Shown: positions 1 through 6,776 of the stretch, piece after piece | Layout of the letters: every line of letters starts with the position of its first letter | Numbering within the stretch: the stretch's first letter is position 1 | Assembly (NCBI GenBank): GCA_021782525.1 | Contig: JAJXUY010000055.1 | Coordinates: 1-7,994 of the forward strand | Length of the DNA stretch: 7,994 nucleotides | Reading direction: 5' to 3' | Source of the DNA: Acidobacteriota bacterium | GTDB lineage: Bacteria; Acidobacteriota; Thermoanaerobaculia; Thermoanaerobaculales; Thermoanaerobaculaceae | The notes under the pieces: generated by a model | Databases searched by the model: none | What the model saw: only the letters and a program-made list of their open reading frames with translations | Told to the model about the DNA's origin: nothing | Position numbers and translations under genes: made by a program

Positions 1-40
1 GGCCTGGCTTGCCGACCACGCGCTGCGGCGGCGGGGCTGA
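1..40 (+). CDS. Possible 3' end of an upstream gene (partial)
   Basis: Reading from position 2, the first twelve codons give AWLADHALRRRG followed by a TGA at 38-40. The composition (Ala/Leu helix ending in Arg-rich residues) is typical of a protein C-terminus, and the stop lies 17 bases before the stop codon of the convergent peroxiredoxin gene. Too little is visible to name a family. It could also be an accidental open frame in GC-rich DNA, so the call is tentative. Confidence 0.3.
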   Translation, partial: AWLADHALRRRG

Positions 41-57
41 CGCCTCGGGCCCCGTCG

Positions 58-540
58 CTAGCCTGCCCGCAGCTCCGCCAGCTTCGCCCGCACCGCGTCG
101 GCGTGCCCCGCGGCCTTGACGTTCGGCCAGCGGTACGCCACGGTCCCACGCGGGTCGATCAAGACGGTCGAGCGGATCACCCCGACCGACGCGCGGCCGT
201 AACTCGTCTTCTCGCCCCAGGCGCCGTAGCGCTGCATCACGGCGTGGTCCGGGTCGGAGAGCAGCGTGAGCTTGAGGCCGTGCTTGGCGATGAACGCCCG
301 GTGGCTCGCGGGCGGGTCGGGACTGCACCCGAGCACCACCGCGTCGAGGCCGCCGAACGCCGCGATCCCATCGGTGAACTCGCACGCCTCGGTCGTGCAC
401 CCAGGGGTGTCGTCTTTCGGGTAGAAGTAGACCACGATCCACCGGCCCGCCAGGCCGGACAGCGCCACCGCGCGGTTGTCCTGGTCCGGCAGCGTGAACC
501 CCGGCGCCTGGTCACCGACATCGAGCCCGATCTTTGCCAT
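58..540 (-). CDS. bcp: Thioredoxin-dependent peroxiredoxin, BCP/PrxQ type
   Basis: This 160-residue protein is an AhpC/TSA-fold peroxiredoxin that reduces hydrogen peroxide and organic hydroperoxides, normally recycled by thioredoxin in the cytoplasm. The active site PKDDTPGCTTEAC (residues 41-53) has the peroxidatic Cys48 and, five residues later, the resolving Cys53 of atypical 2-Cys BCP enzymes. Arg123 in the RSTVLIDP segment fits the conserved catalytic Arg. The length is normal for BCP. The start at 538-540 is chosen because the family begins about there (MAKIGLDVGDQAPGF) and a GGGAGG ribosome site lies five bases upstream. The frame stays open further upstream, but that extension is low-complexity antisense of the SDR gene. 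An additional Cys72 sits in the GCSPD motif, where family members usually have GVSxD. The gene is divergent from the SDR gene, and no shared function is implied. No export signal is visible. Confidence 0.95.
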   Translation of the reverse strand: MAKIGLDVGDQAPGFTLPDQDNRAVALSGLAGRWIVVYFYPKDDTPGCTTEACEFTDGIAAFGGLDAVVLGCSPDPPASHRAFIAKHGLKLTLLSDPDHAVMQRYGAWGEKTSYGRASVGVIRSTVLIDPRGTVAYRWPNVKAAGHADAVRAKLAELRAG

Positions 541-620
541 TGTCGCCTCCCGCGTCCCGGCAACACGGGGGCGGCGCTCGCGCTTCCCGCGATCCGCCGC
601 GGCCAGGAGCGCCCGGGAAC

Positions 621-638
621 CGAGCGCTCGACTATCAT
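621..638 (+). promoter_or_regulatory. Palindrome and -10-like box in the divergent intergenic region
   Basis: The 96-base space between the peroxiredoxin and SDR genes contains a perfect 10-bp palindrome, CGAGCGCTCG (621-630), followed by TATCAT (633-638), which matches five of six bases of the sigma70 -10 consensus. No convincing -35 is present 16-18 bases upstream. The palindrome lies where a regulator could cover the promoter spacer, but short palindromes are frequent at this GC content. If TATCAT is a real -10, transcription would begin close to 645-646. The call is tentative. Confidence 0.3.
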
Positions 639-1482
639 GACCGCCATGACCCGCTTGCCCGGAAAGGTTCTCTGGATCACCGGCGCGAGCTCCGGCATCG
701 GCGAGGCGGTCGCCCTCGAGGCCGCCCGCGGCGGCGCCGCCCTGGTCCTCTCGGGACGCCGGCGCGACGCACTCGAGCGCGTCGCGGCCGCGTGCGTGGC
801 CGCCGGGTCCGCGCGCACGGCGCTCCTCCCGTTCGAACTCGCGGACGCCCAGGCCCGCGCGGCGGCGTGCGACCTCGCGCCGTCGCTCCTCGGGCCCCTC
901 GACATCGTGGTGCTCAACGCGGGGGTCTCCCAGCGCGCGACGTTCCTCGACACCGCGCCCGACGTCTTCGATCGCGTGATGCACGTCGACTTCACGGCGC
1001 AGGCGGACGTCGTCCGGCGCTGCCTCCCCGCGATGGTCGCGCGGCGCTCGGGGTGTCTGCTGGCGATCGCGAGCGTCGCCGGCCTGGCGGGGGCCCCGCT
1101 GCGGCCGGCGTACTCCGCGGCCAAGCACGCGCTTGCCGGTCTCTTCCAGAACCTGCGCGCCGATCTGGTCGGCTCCGGGGTGCGGATCGTGACCGTCTAC
1201 CCCGGGTTCGTACGCACCGCCGTGGACCGCAACGCGCTCGCCGGCGACGGCACGCCGGCCGGCGTCGAGGACCCGGATGTCGCAGGCGGTTTCGACCCGG
1301 CGCGTGTTGCCCGGCGGATCGTGCGCGCGGCCGTGTCGGGCCCGGTCGAGGTCCGGGTGGCGTTCGACCTCAAGATGCGGTTCGGTGTGTTCCTCTCGCG
1401 TCACGCCCCATCGCTATGGGCCTCCCTCTCCCGCCATCACACCGGCACGCGCGGGCCCGCGGAGCGCGTCGGCCGGCGGTGA
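637..1482 (+). CDS. Short-chain dehydrogenase/reductase (classical SDR)
   Basis: This 281-residue Rossmann-fold oxidoreductase should use NAD(P)(H) to oxidise or reduce an alcohol/carbonyl pair; the substrate is unknown. Visible motifs are the glycine-rich cofactor loop TGASSGIG (15-22), NAGV (94-97), the catalytic Ser146 in IASVAG, and YSAAK with Tyr159 and Lys163. PG at 189-190 starts the usual post-active-site loop. SGRRRDALE (39-47) after beta-2 has Arg residues that favour NADP(H) over NAD(H). The C-terminus (about 245-281) is basic with hydrophobic patches, as in DHRS7-like members, and might contact the membrane. Two start codons are possible, 637 and 646, three codons apart, and neither has a good Shine-Dalgarno site. 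A GGAG near 607 is too far away. The gene is divergent from the peroxiredoxin gene. Confidence 0.93.
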   Translation: MTAMTRLPGKVLWITGASSGIGEAVALEAARGGAALVLSGRRRDALERVAAACVAAGSARTALLPFELADAQARAAACDLAPSLLGPLDIVVLNAGVSQRATFLDTAPDVFDRVMHVDFTAQADVVRRCLPAMVARRSGCLLAIASVAGLAGAPLRPAYSAAKHALAGLFQNLRADLVGSGVRIVTVYPGFVRTAVDRNALAGDGTPAGVEDPDVAGGFDPARVARRIVRAAVSGPVEVRVAFDLKMRFGVFLSRHAPSLWASLSRHHTGTRGPAERVGRR

Positions 1483-1535
1483 CGCCTGGATCGGGGATTT
1501 CGCAGCACCGGCAACGCTTTCGAGGCGCATCTGTG

Positions 1536-1551
1536 GCGCTTCCCGAAGCGC
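1536..1551 (+). repeat. Short perfect inverted repeat after the SDR gene
   Basis: GCGCTTC, two C residues, then GAAGCGC form a perfect inverted repeat that would fold as a six-to-seven-pair hairpin. It lies 54 bases after the SDR stop and just before the putative promoter at 1567. No U-rich tail follows, so it is a poor intrinsic terminator. It could be a factor-dependent terminator, an operator or chance. Confidence 0.3.
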
Positions 1552-1566
1552 GGCCGTTGCCCCCTC

Positions 1567-1594
1567 TTGACTCGCCGGTCCTGCGTGCTAGCCT
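1567..1594 (+). promoter_or_regulatory. Probable sigma70-type promoter for the lipoprotein-receptor pair
   Basis: TTGACT (1567-1572) matches five of six bases of the -35 consensus and is followed after 16 bases by TAGCCT (1589-1594), which keeps the conserved T, A and last T of the -10 box. The predicted start of transcription would be near 1600, giving a leader of about 20 bases to the ATG at 1620, or about 40 to the alternative TTG at 1641. The position in the only sizeable gap before the lipoprotein gene supports the call. Confidence 0.45.
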
Positions 1595-1619
1595 CAATCC
1601 CGAGATCGGCTTGGACTTG

Positions 1620-3803
1620 ATGGAGGGGGGACCTGCGGGTTTGCGGCTGTGGGGCGCGTGGCTCGGCGCCGCGGTGCTGCTCGTCGCCGGGTGCGACCGC
1701 CGGCCCGTGGCGCGTCCGGCCCATGGGTTCAACCTCCTGCTCGTCACGCTCGACACGGTGCGGGCCGATCACGTCGGGGTGTGGGGGTACGGGCCGGCGG
1801 AGACCCCCAACCTCGACCGGCTGGCGGCGCAGGGCGTGCGGTTCGCCGAGGCGGAGGCGGTCGCCCCGCTCACCCTGCCGTCCCACGCCACGATCCTTTC
1901 GGGCCTCCTCCCTCCGCGGCACGGGCTGCGCAACAACGGCCTCGGCTGCTTCCCGCGGGCGCCCCCGACGCTGGCGACAGACCTTGCCGGCGCCGGTTAC
2001 CGGACCGGCGCGTTCGTCTCGGCGTTTGTGCTTGACCATCGCTACGGCCTCGATCGTGGTTTCCAGATTTACGACGACGATGTCCCGCGCGACTCCGTTG
2101 CCGGCCTGGATGCCCGCCGCTCCGGAAAGCTCACGGTGGACCGTGCACTGGCGTGGTTGGACCGCCAGGGCTCGGGACCGTTCTTCCTCTGGGTCCATCT
2201 CTACGATGCTCACGCGCCGTACGCGCCACCGGAGCCGTTTGCAACGAGGTTCGCGGCTGCCCCGTACGATGGCGGCGTCGCCGAGGACGACCTCCAGCTC
2301 GGCCGCCTGCTCACCGATCTCGAGCGCCGCGGGCTCACGGCGACGACTGTGGTCGCCGTGGCGGCCGACCACGGCGAGGAGCTCGGCGAGCACGGCGAGC
2401 TGACCCACGGCCTGCTGCTGTACGAGCCGAGCCTGCACGTGCCGCTCATCGTGCGGGCGCCCGGTGTGCTCCCGGCCGGGTCGGTGGTCACCACCCCTGT
2501 CAGCCTTGTCGACGTGGCACCGACGCTTGCCGGCCTGCTCGGCCGGCCGCTGGAGGAACCGGACGGCCGCCGGCCCGACGGACGCGACCTCTCGGCCGTC
2601 ATTGTCCGACGCGCCCAGCCGGGCGCCGCCGACCTCTACGCCGAGTCGATGTACGGAACCTGCTTCGGTTGGAGTCCGGTCGAGGCGATTCGCCGGGCCG
2701 ACCTCAAGTACATCGCGGCCCCGCGACCGGAGCTGTACGACCTGGCCGGCGATGGACGCGAGACCGTCAACCTCGTCGCGCGAGAGGCACCCGAGGCGAG
2801 CCAGCTCGCAACTGCCCTGACCGACTTGGCGAGCACCCCCGGCCAGCCCACCCCGGCCGCCGAGACGATCGACCCGGAGGCTCGCGCCAAGCTGCTCTCG
2901 CTCGGCTACCTCGCGGGGGCGTCGCTACCGAGCGCGGCGCCCGGCCACGTCGGCTTGGACCCCAAGGACGCGATCGTGCTTCTCCGGCGGTTCGAGGAGG
3001 CGCACGCGGCGTTCGTGGCCGGCCGGACCGGCGAGGCGCGACAGGAGTTCGAGCGCCTGGTGGCCGCCGACCCCGACAACCCCGTCTTCGTCTCCCAACT
3101 CGCCGAGGTCTGCCGGCGCGGCGGCGACCTCACGCGGGCCGTGGATCTGTACCGTCGGGCGGTCGCGATCGCCCCCTCGGACCGCGACGCGCGCTACAAC
3201 CTCGCGGTCACCCTGCAGGAGGCGGGCCACGGCAACCAGGCCTTTGCCGCCCTCAAGGACGCGATCCGCCTCGACCCCGGAAGGCCCGAGGCGCACAACG
3301 CGCTCGGGATCGCCCTCGCCCTGCGCGGCGACCTCGAGTCGGCACGCGCCGAATTCGCCAGAACGGTCGAGCTCGATCCCCACGACGCCAGGGCGTTCAA
3401 CAACCTGGCGAACGTGCTCCGCGACCTTAAACGGCCGGATGAGGCCGAGGCCGCGTACCGGCGGGCGATCGAGCTCGACCCCGGCTATGCGGATCCCCTC
3501 AACGGCCTCGGCACGCTCGAGGTGCAGCGCGACCGGCCGGCGGCGGCCGTCCCGTACTTCGAACGCGCGCTCACGGCGTCTCCCGCGATGCACGAGGCGC
3601 GGCTGAACCTCGGCATCGCCGAGGAACTCTCCGGCCACGCCCCAGCCGCAGCGGCGGCGTTCCGGACCTTCCTGCAAGAGACCGAGGGCATTCGTGAGTT
3701 CGCGAGACAACGCGAGGCCGCGCGCATCCTGCTCGCCCGCGTGGAGTCGAGGTCTTCAAGTTCCGGCCGGGCCGGTAAAACGATCGAACGAAAGGAGGAG
3801 TGA
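1620..3803 (+). CDS. Lipoprotein: sulfatase-like (alkaline phosphatase superfamily) domain fused to TPRs
   Basis: This 727-residue protein starts with a lipoprotein signal peptide: a hydrophobic stretch, then lipobox LVAGC with Cys25 as the lipidation site. It should be membrane-anchored outside the cytoplasm. Residues about 37-375 form a sulfatase-fold (PF00884-like) domain. LVTLDTVRAD (41-50) supplies metal-binding Asp45, AADHGEELGEHG (248-259) supplies Asp250/His251, and PRPELYDLAGD (368-378) closes the domain. The nucleophile region is LTLPSH (84-89), with Thr85 where sulfatases carry Cys or Ser converted to formylglycine. A phosphohydrolase or phosphotransferase, as in Thr-nucleophile relatives LtaS and EptA, or a binding-only domain, is therefore as likely as a sulfatase. 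From about 455 to 690 there are about seven TPR units; the middle ones keep an exact 34-residue period (starts near 489, 523, 557, 591, 625, 659). The ATG at 1620 has weak ribosome-site support. A TTG at 1641 preceded by GGAGGGGGG is an alternative that keeps the lipobox. It lies 86 bases upstream of the receptor gene, probably in one operon. Confidence 0.9.
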   Translation: MEGGPAGLRLWGAWLGAAVLLVAGCDRRPVARPAHGFNLLLVTLDTVRADHVGVWGYGPAETPNLDRLAAQGVRFAEAEAVAPLTLPSHATILSGLLPPRHGLRNNGLGCFPRAPPTLATDLAGAGYRTGAFVSAFVLDHRYGLDRGFQIYDDDVPRDSVAGLDARRSGKLTVDRALAWLDRQGSGPFFLWVHLYDAHAPYAPPEPFATRFAAAPYDGGVAEDDLQLGRLLTDLERRGLTATTVVAVAADHGEELGEHGELTHGLLLYEPSLHVPLIVRAPGVLPAGSVVTTPVSLVDVAPTLAGLLGRPLEEPDGRRPDGRDLSAVIVRRAQPGAADLYAESMYGTCFGWSPVEAIRRADLKYIAAPRPELYDLAGDGRETVNLVAREAPEASQLATALTDLASTPGQPTPAAETIDPEARAKLLSLGYLAGASLPSAAPGHVGLDPKDAIVLLRRFEEAHAAFVAGRTGEARQEFERLVAADPDNPVFVSQLAEVCRRGGDLTRAVDLYRRAVAIAPSDRDARYNLAVTLQEAGHGNQAFAALKDAIRLDPGRPEAHNALGIALALRGDLESARAEFARTVELDPHDARAFNNLANVLRDLKRPDEAEAAYRRAIELDPGYADPLNGLGTLEVQRDRPAAAVPYFERALTASPAMHEARLNLGIAEELSGHAPAAAAAFRTFLQETEGIREFARQREAARILLARVESRSSSSGRAGKTIERKEE

Positions 3804-3806
3804 TCC
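3790..3806 (+). promoter_or_regulatory. Extended Shine-Dalgarno-like sequence without a partner start
   Basis: GAAAGGAGG (3790-3798), two extra bases AG, then TGATCC (3801-3806) matches the complement of a typical bacterial 16S rRNA 3' end (GAAAGGAGGTGATCC) apart from the two-base insertion. It overlaps the stop of the lipoprotein gene (TGA 3801-3803). No ATG, GTG or TTG stands at a usable distance downstream. The GTG at 3800 is too close and opens only four codons, and the receptor start is about 90 bases away. It could bind ribosomes in the leader of the receptor mRNA, but no function is shown. Confidence 0.4.
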
Positions 3807-3876
3807 GAAGCTGAATCGGGGTATCGCACCGCAGTTCGAATTTGGCAGTTCGGGTTGGGAGTGTTGGGAGAATACG

Positions 3877-3889
3877 AAGGGGGGGGTCG
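3877..3889 (+). promoter_or_regulatory. Ribosome binding site with G8 tract before the receptor gene
   Basis: AA followed by eight G residues (3879-3886) and TCG directly precede the ATG at 3890. The AAGG part lies nine bases from the start and the G run offers several pairing registers, so this is the likely ribosome site and supports the chosen start. A homopolymer of this length can change length by slippage, which would change the spacing. Confidence 0.55.
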
Positions 3890-6745
3890 ATGACACGTTG
3901 GGGTTCACGAACGATGTTCGGGTTGGTCGGTCTGGCTGTCGTCTGCATGCTGGCGCCGGCGCCGGCGCACGGCCAGGCATCGACAGGAGCGATCAGCGGC
4001 ACCGTGACCGACGGGACGTCGGCACTGCCGGGCGTGACGATCACGGTCAACAACGCCGCAACAGGGTTCACCCGCACCACGGTCACGGACGCCGCCGGCG
4101 GCTTCCGCTTCCCGGCGCTGCCGGTCGCAAAGTACTCGCTCAAGGCCGAGATGACCGGTTTTGCCACCGTGACGGTCGCGGGCGTGCAAGTCGACGTCGC
4201 GACGACGCGCACGATCGAAGTCACCATGAAGCTGTCCAAGGTCGCCGAACAGGTCACGGTCACGGCCGAGTCGCCGCTGGTCGAGACTTCGCCGGCGATC
4301 GGCACGGTGGTGAGCCAGAACGAGCTGCAGACGCTGCCGCTCAACGGCCGCCAGTTCGCCAACCTGGCGGTGCTCGCGCCGGGCACGACACTGGGCTACA
4401 ACACCGATCCGACCAAGCCCAACCAGCTCGTGGTCGAGCTCAACGGCGGCTCGGGCCGCAACGTCAACTACGTGATGGACGGCGGCGACAACACCGACGA
4501 CACCATCGGCGGGGCGCTGCAGAACTTCAACCTGGAGGCGGTGCAGGAGTTCAAGATCCAGACGATGCAGTACAAGGCGGAGTACGGCCGCTCCTCGGGC
4601 GGCGTGCTGACGGTCATCACCAAGTCCGGGACCAACCAGTTCCACGGCAGCGCCTGGGAGTTCGCGCGGCGCAAGGGGCTCAACTCCGAGACCGAGAGCG
4701 AGAAGCTGGCCGGCAGCGGCAAGGCCGACTATAGCCGCGACCAGTACGGCGCCTCGTTCGGCGGGCCGATCGTCAAGGACAAGGTGCACTTCTTCGCCAC
4801 CTACGAGAAGACCAACATCAAGCAGAGCTACATCGTCGACAGCGGCGGGATCGTCCCGCAGCTCGACGGCACCAAGGTCCCGATCCCGTCGCACGATGAG
4901 CTCGCGACGGCCAAGGTCACCTGGGACGTCAACCCGGCCAACTACCTCCAGGTGCGCTACGGGTATCAGAAGAACGACACCAAGTACGGTCAGGGGTCGC
5001 TGGCGGCGCCGTCGAACCTGGGGACGGTGACCAACAAGTACTCCTCGATCCTCGGCGGCTATACCGCCCAGGTCAGCGACACGATGCTCAACGAGTTCGT
5101 GTTCCAGTACACCAAGTTCAACAACGCGATCACGGCCGACTCCCAGGACCCGCTCCTGTACTACCCGTCGGGGTTCGCGATCGGCCAGAACATCAACACG
5201 CCGCAGCACACCAACCAGGAGAAGTACCAGTACAAGGACGACTTCAGCTTCTCGAAGACGATCGCCGGGCACGAGCACGACTTCAAGACCGGCATCATGT
5301 TCATCAACGAACCGACGCTCGGCGGCGACTTCACCTCGGGCACGACGGGCCAGTACTCGATGATCCCGGGCCCGGCCGGCGGACCGGCGTGGGTCGTCGG
5401 CGACATCACCAAGTACGGCGGCTTCTCCGGCGATTCGACGCCGACGAAGCAGTACAGCGCCTATTTCCAGGACGACTGGAAGGTGACGCCCAACCTCACG
5501 CTCAACCTCGGCCTGCGCTACGACTACTACGACGCCCTCTACCTCGACCAGCGCAGCAACCCGATCTGGCAGGCGCTGTCCACGCAGACGACCTACAACC
5601 TCTACTACCTCAACGCATTCAAGAACGGCGGCGGCGGCATTATCAGGAACGACAAGAACGACTGGTCGCCGCGCCTCGGATTCAGTTGGGACGTCAACGG
5701 CGACGGCCGTCACATCGTTCGCGGCGGCCTCGGCCGCTTCTACGACTTCCCCTACTCCAACGCCACGATCCTCTTCCCGGCGATGGCGGTGCAGTCGAAC
5801 TACGGGGTCGCGTACGAGGTGACCGACGGCAACGGCATCCGGAACCCGGACGGCAGCTTCTTCCAGCCCGGGCAGCCGCTGCCGCCCAACCAGATCCCGC
5901 CCGGCCCGTTCCCGCCCAACGAGATCGCCTCGCCGACTCTCAAGCCGCCGCACTCCGACGAGGTCTCGCTCGGCTACTCGTGGCAGGTCAACGACTGGCT
6001 CGGCGTCAACGTGGACGGTGTCGCCACGAACTACCGCAACATCCCGTTCCGGTTCCGCGCCAACGTGGTCGATCCGGTCACGCTGCAGCGGCCGTTCCCG
6101 CAGTTCGGCAGCTTCCGCATGTGGTACGGCGGCGGGCGCGCCGAGTACCGCGGCCTCAACCTCGGGTTCCACGTGCGGCAGGAAAAGTGGGAGATGCAAG
6201 GCTTCTACACGCTCTCCCGCACCACCGGCAACGTCCTGGCGGGCGCGGACGAGTTCAGGCTGACCCAGGTCGAGTACCAGCCGGATACGAAGAACTTCCG
6301 CGACCAGTCGGTAAATTACAAGGACCCGCTTTGCAGCTACTGCATCGGGCCGCTCAACACCGACGCACGCCACCGGATCACGCTCGCCGGGACGTACAAG
6401 CTCCCGGTCGGGTTCACGATCTCCGGCGTCTTCCGCTACCGCTCGGCGCTGCCGTACACGCTGTGGATGTTCGCTCCGGGCACGACCACCGTGATGCTGC
6501 CGCCCGGTGTGTCGCACGTCAACAGCGAGCGCGGGCACGACTTCTCGCAGCTCGACCTGCGCGTCGCCAAGTCGTTCGACTTCACCGGCGACATCGGCGC
6601 CGAGCTGTTCGCCGAGATGTTCAACGTGCTCAACTCGAAGAACCCGGCGCTGTACACCGCGGACGGCAAACCGAACGCCTATGCGGGCGATCCGTACCAG
6701 GGCGAGCAGCGCCTGGTGCAGCTCGGGGTCCGGGTCCACTTCTAG
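3890..6745 (+). CDS. Oar-type TonB-dependent receptor with carboxypeptidase-regulatory-like domain
   Basis: This 951-residue outer-membrane protein should import a bulky substrate with TonB/ExbBD energy, or act as an adhesion/transport barrel as proposed for Oar. The substrate is unknown. A signal peptide covers about residues 1-28 (hydrophobic core GLVGLAVVCML, cleavage near AHG/QA). Residues about 33-115 are a carboxypeptidase-regulatory-like beta-sandwich (GAISGTVTDG...LPGVTITV). The plug follows at about 120-250, with LPLNGRQF (149-156), YVMDGGDNTD (194-203) and EYGRSSGGVLTVITKSGTN (231-249). The barrel includes GGPIVKDKVHFF (291-302) and YFQDDWKV (525-532), and ends with a strand terminating in Phe951 (LVQLGVRVHF), the usual BAM signal. 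The ATG at 3890 is preferred over a TTG at 3842 because it gives a compact signal peptide and has a G-rich ribosome site. The mature protein has only two Cys, in CSYC (815-818). The lipoprotein gene lies 86 bases upstream, with no clear terminator between. No sigma/anti-sigma pair is nearby in the window. Confidence 0.93.
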   Translation: MTRWGSRTMFGLVGLAVVCMLAPAPAHGQASTGAISGTVTDGTSALPGVTITVNNAATGFTRTTVTDAAGGFRFPALPVAKYSLKAEMTGFATVTVAGVQVDVATTRTIEVTMKLSKVAEQVTVTAESPLVETSPAIGTVVSQNELQTLPLNGRQFANLAVLAPGTTLGYNTDPTKPNQLVVELNGGSGRNVNYVMDGGDNTDDTIGGALQNFNLEAVQEFKIQTMQYKAEYGRSSGGVLTVITKSGTNQFHGSAWEFARRKGLNSETESEKLAGSGKADYSRDQYGASFGGPIVKDKVHFFATYEKTNIKQSYIVDSGGIVPQLDGTKVPIPSHDELATAKVTWDVNPANYLQVRYGYQKNDTKYGQGSLAAPSNLGTVTNKYSSILGGYTAQVSDTMLNEFVFQYTKFNNAITADSQDPLLYYPSGFAIGQNINTPQHTNQEKYQYKDDFSFSKTIAGHEHDFKTGIMFINEPTLGGDFTSGTTGQYSMIPGPAGGPAWVVGDITKYGGFSGDSTPTKQYSAYFQDDWKVTPNLTLNLGLRYDYYDALYLDQRSNPIWQALSTQTTYNLYYLNAFKNGGGGIIRNDKNDWSPRLGFSWDVNGDGRHIVRGGLGRFYDFPYSNATILFPAMAVQSNYGVAYEVTDGNGIRNPDGSFFQPGQPLPPNQIPPGPFPPNEIASPTLKPPHSDEVSLGYSWQVNDWLGVNVDGVATNYRNIPFRFRANVVDPVTLQRPFPQFGSFRMWYGGGRAEYRGLNLGFHVRQEKWEMQGFYTLSRTTGNVLAGADEFRLTQVEYQPDTKNFRDQSVNYKDPLCSYCIGPLNTDARHRITLAGTYKLPVGFTISGVFRYRSALPYTLWMFAPGTTTVMLPPGVSHVNSERGHDFSQLDLRVAKSFDFTGDIGAELFAEMFNVLNSKNPALYTADGKPNAYAGDPYQGEQRLVQLGVRVHF

Positions 6746-6776
6746 GCAGGGAACCGCTGCAAGCTGCCGTGACACA

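Noticed and set aside
32..54. CGGGGC/GCCCCG inverted repeat between the first two genes as a terminator
   Set aside because: Only six pairs with an 11-base loop and no U tract on either strand; expected by chance at this GC content.
541..1404. N-terminal extension of the peroxiredoxin frame on the minus strand
   Set aside because: This part is antisense to the SDR gene, is Arg/Gly-rich with no family match, and a good ribosome site marks the start at 540.
534..1619. N-terminal extension of the lipoprotein frame
   Set aside because: It overlaps the SDR gene in another frame and is Arg/Pro-rich. A lipoprotein signal peptide beginning at 1620 (or 1641) requires a start there.
2153..3430. Long + strand open frame overlapping the TPR lipoprotein
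   Set aside because: Arg/Pro/Gly-rich frame shadow with no domain; the sulfatase-TPR frame explains the region.
3023..3690. The TPR region as a DNA tandem repeat
   Set aside because: The 34-residue period is clear in protein, but the units are divergent at base level, so this is an old protein repeat and not a recent DNA duplication.
2925..3710. Minus-strand open frames across the TPR region
   Set aside because: Antisense of regular TPR codons; no start-site support or recognisable domain.
3811..4734. Frame open from a CTG 12 bases after the strong Shine-Dalgarno-like element
   Set aside because: CTG is a rare start, the spacing is long, and the frame soon becomes an Arg/Gly-rich shadow of the receptor gene, so I do not call it a gene.
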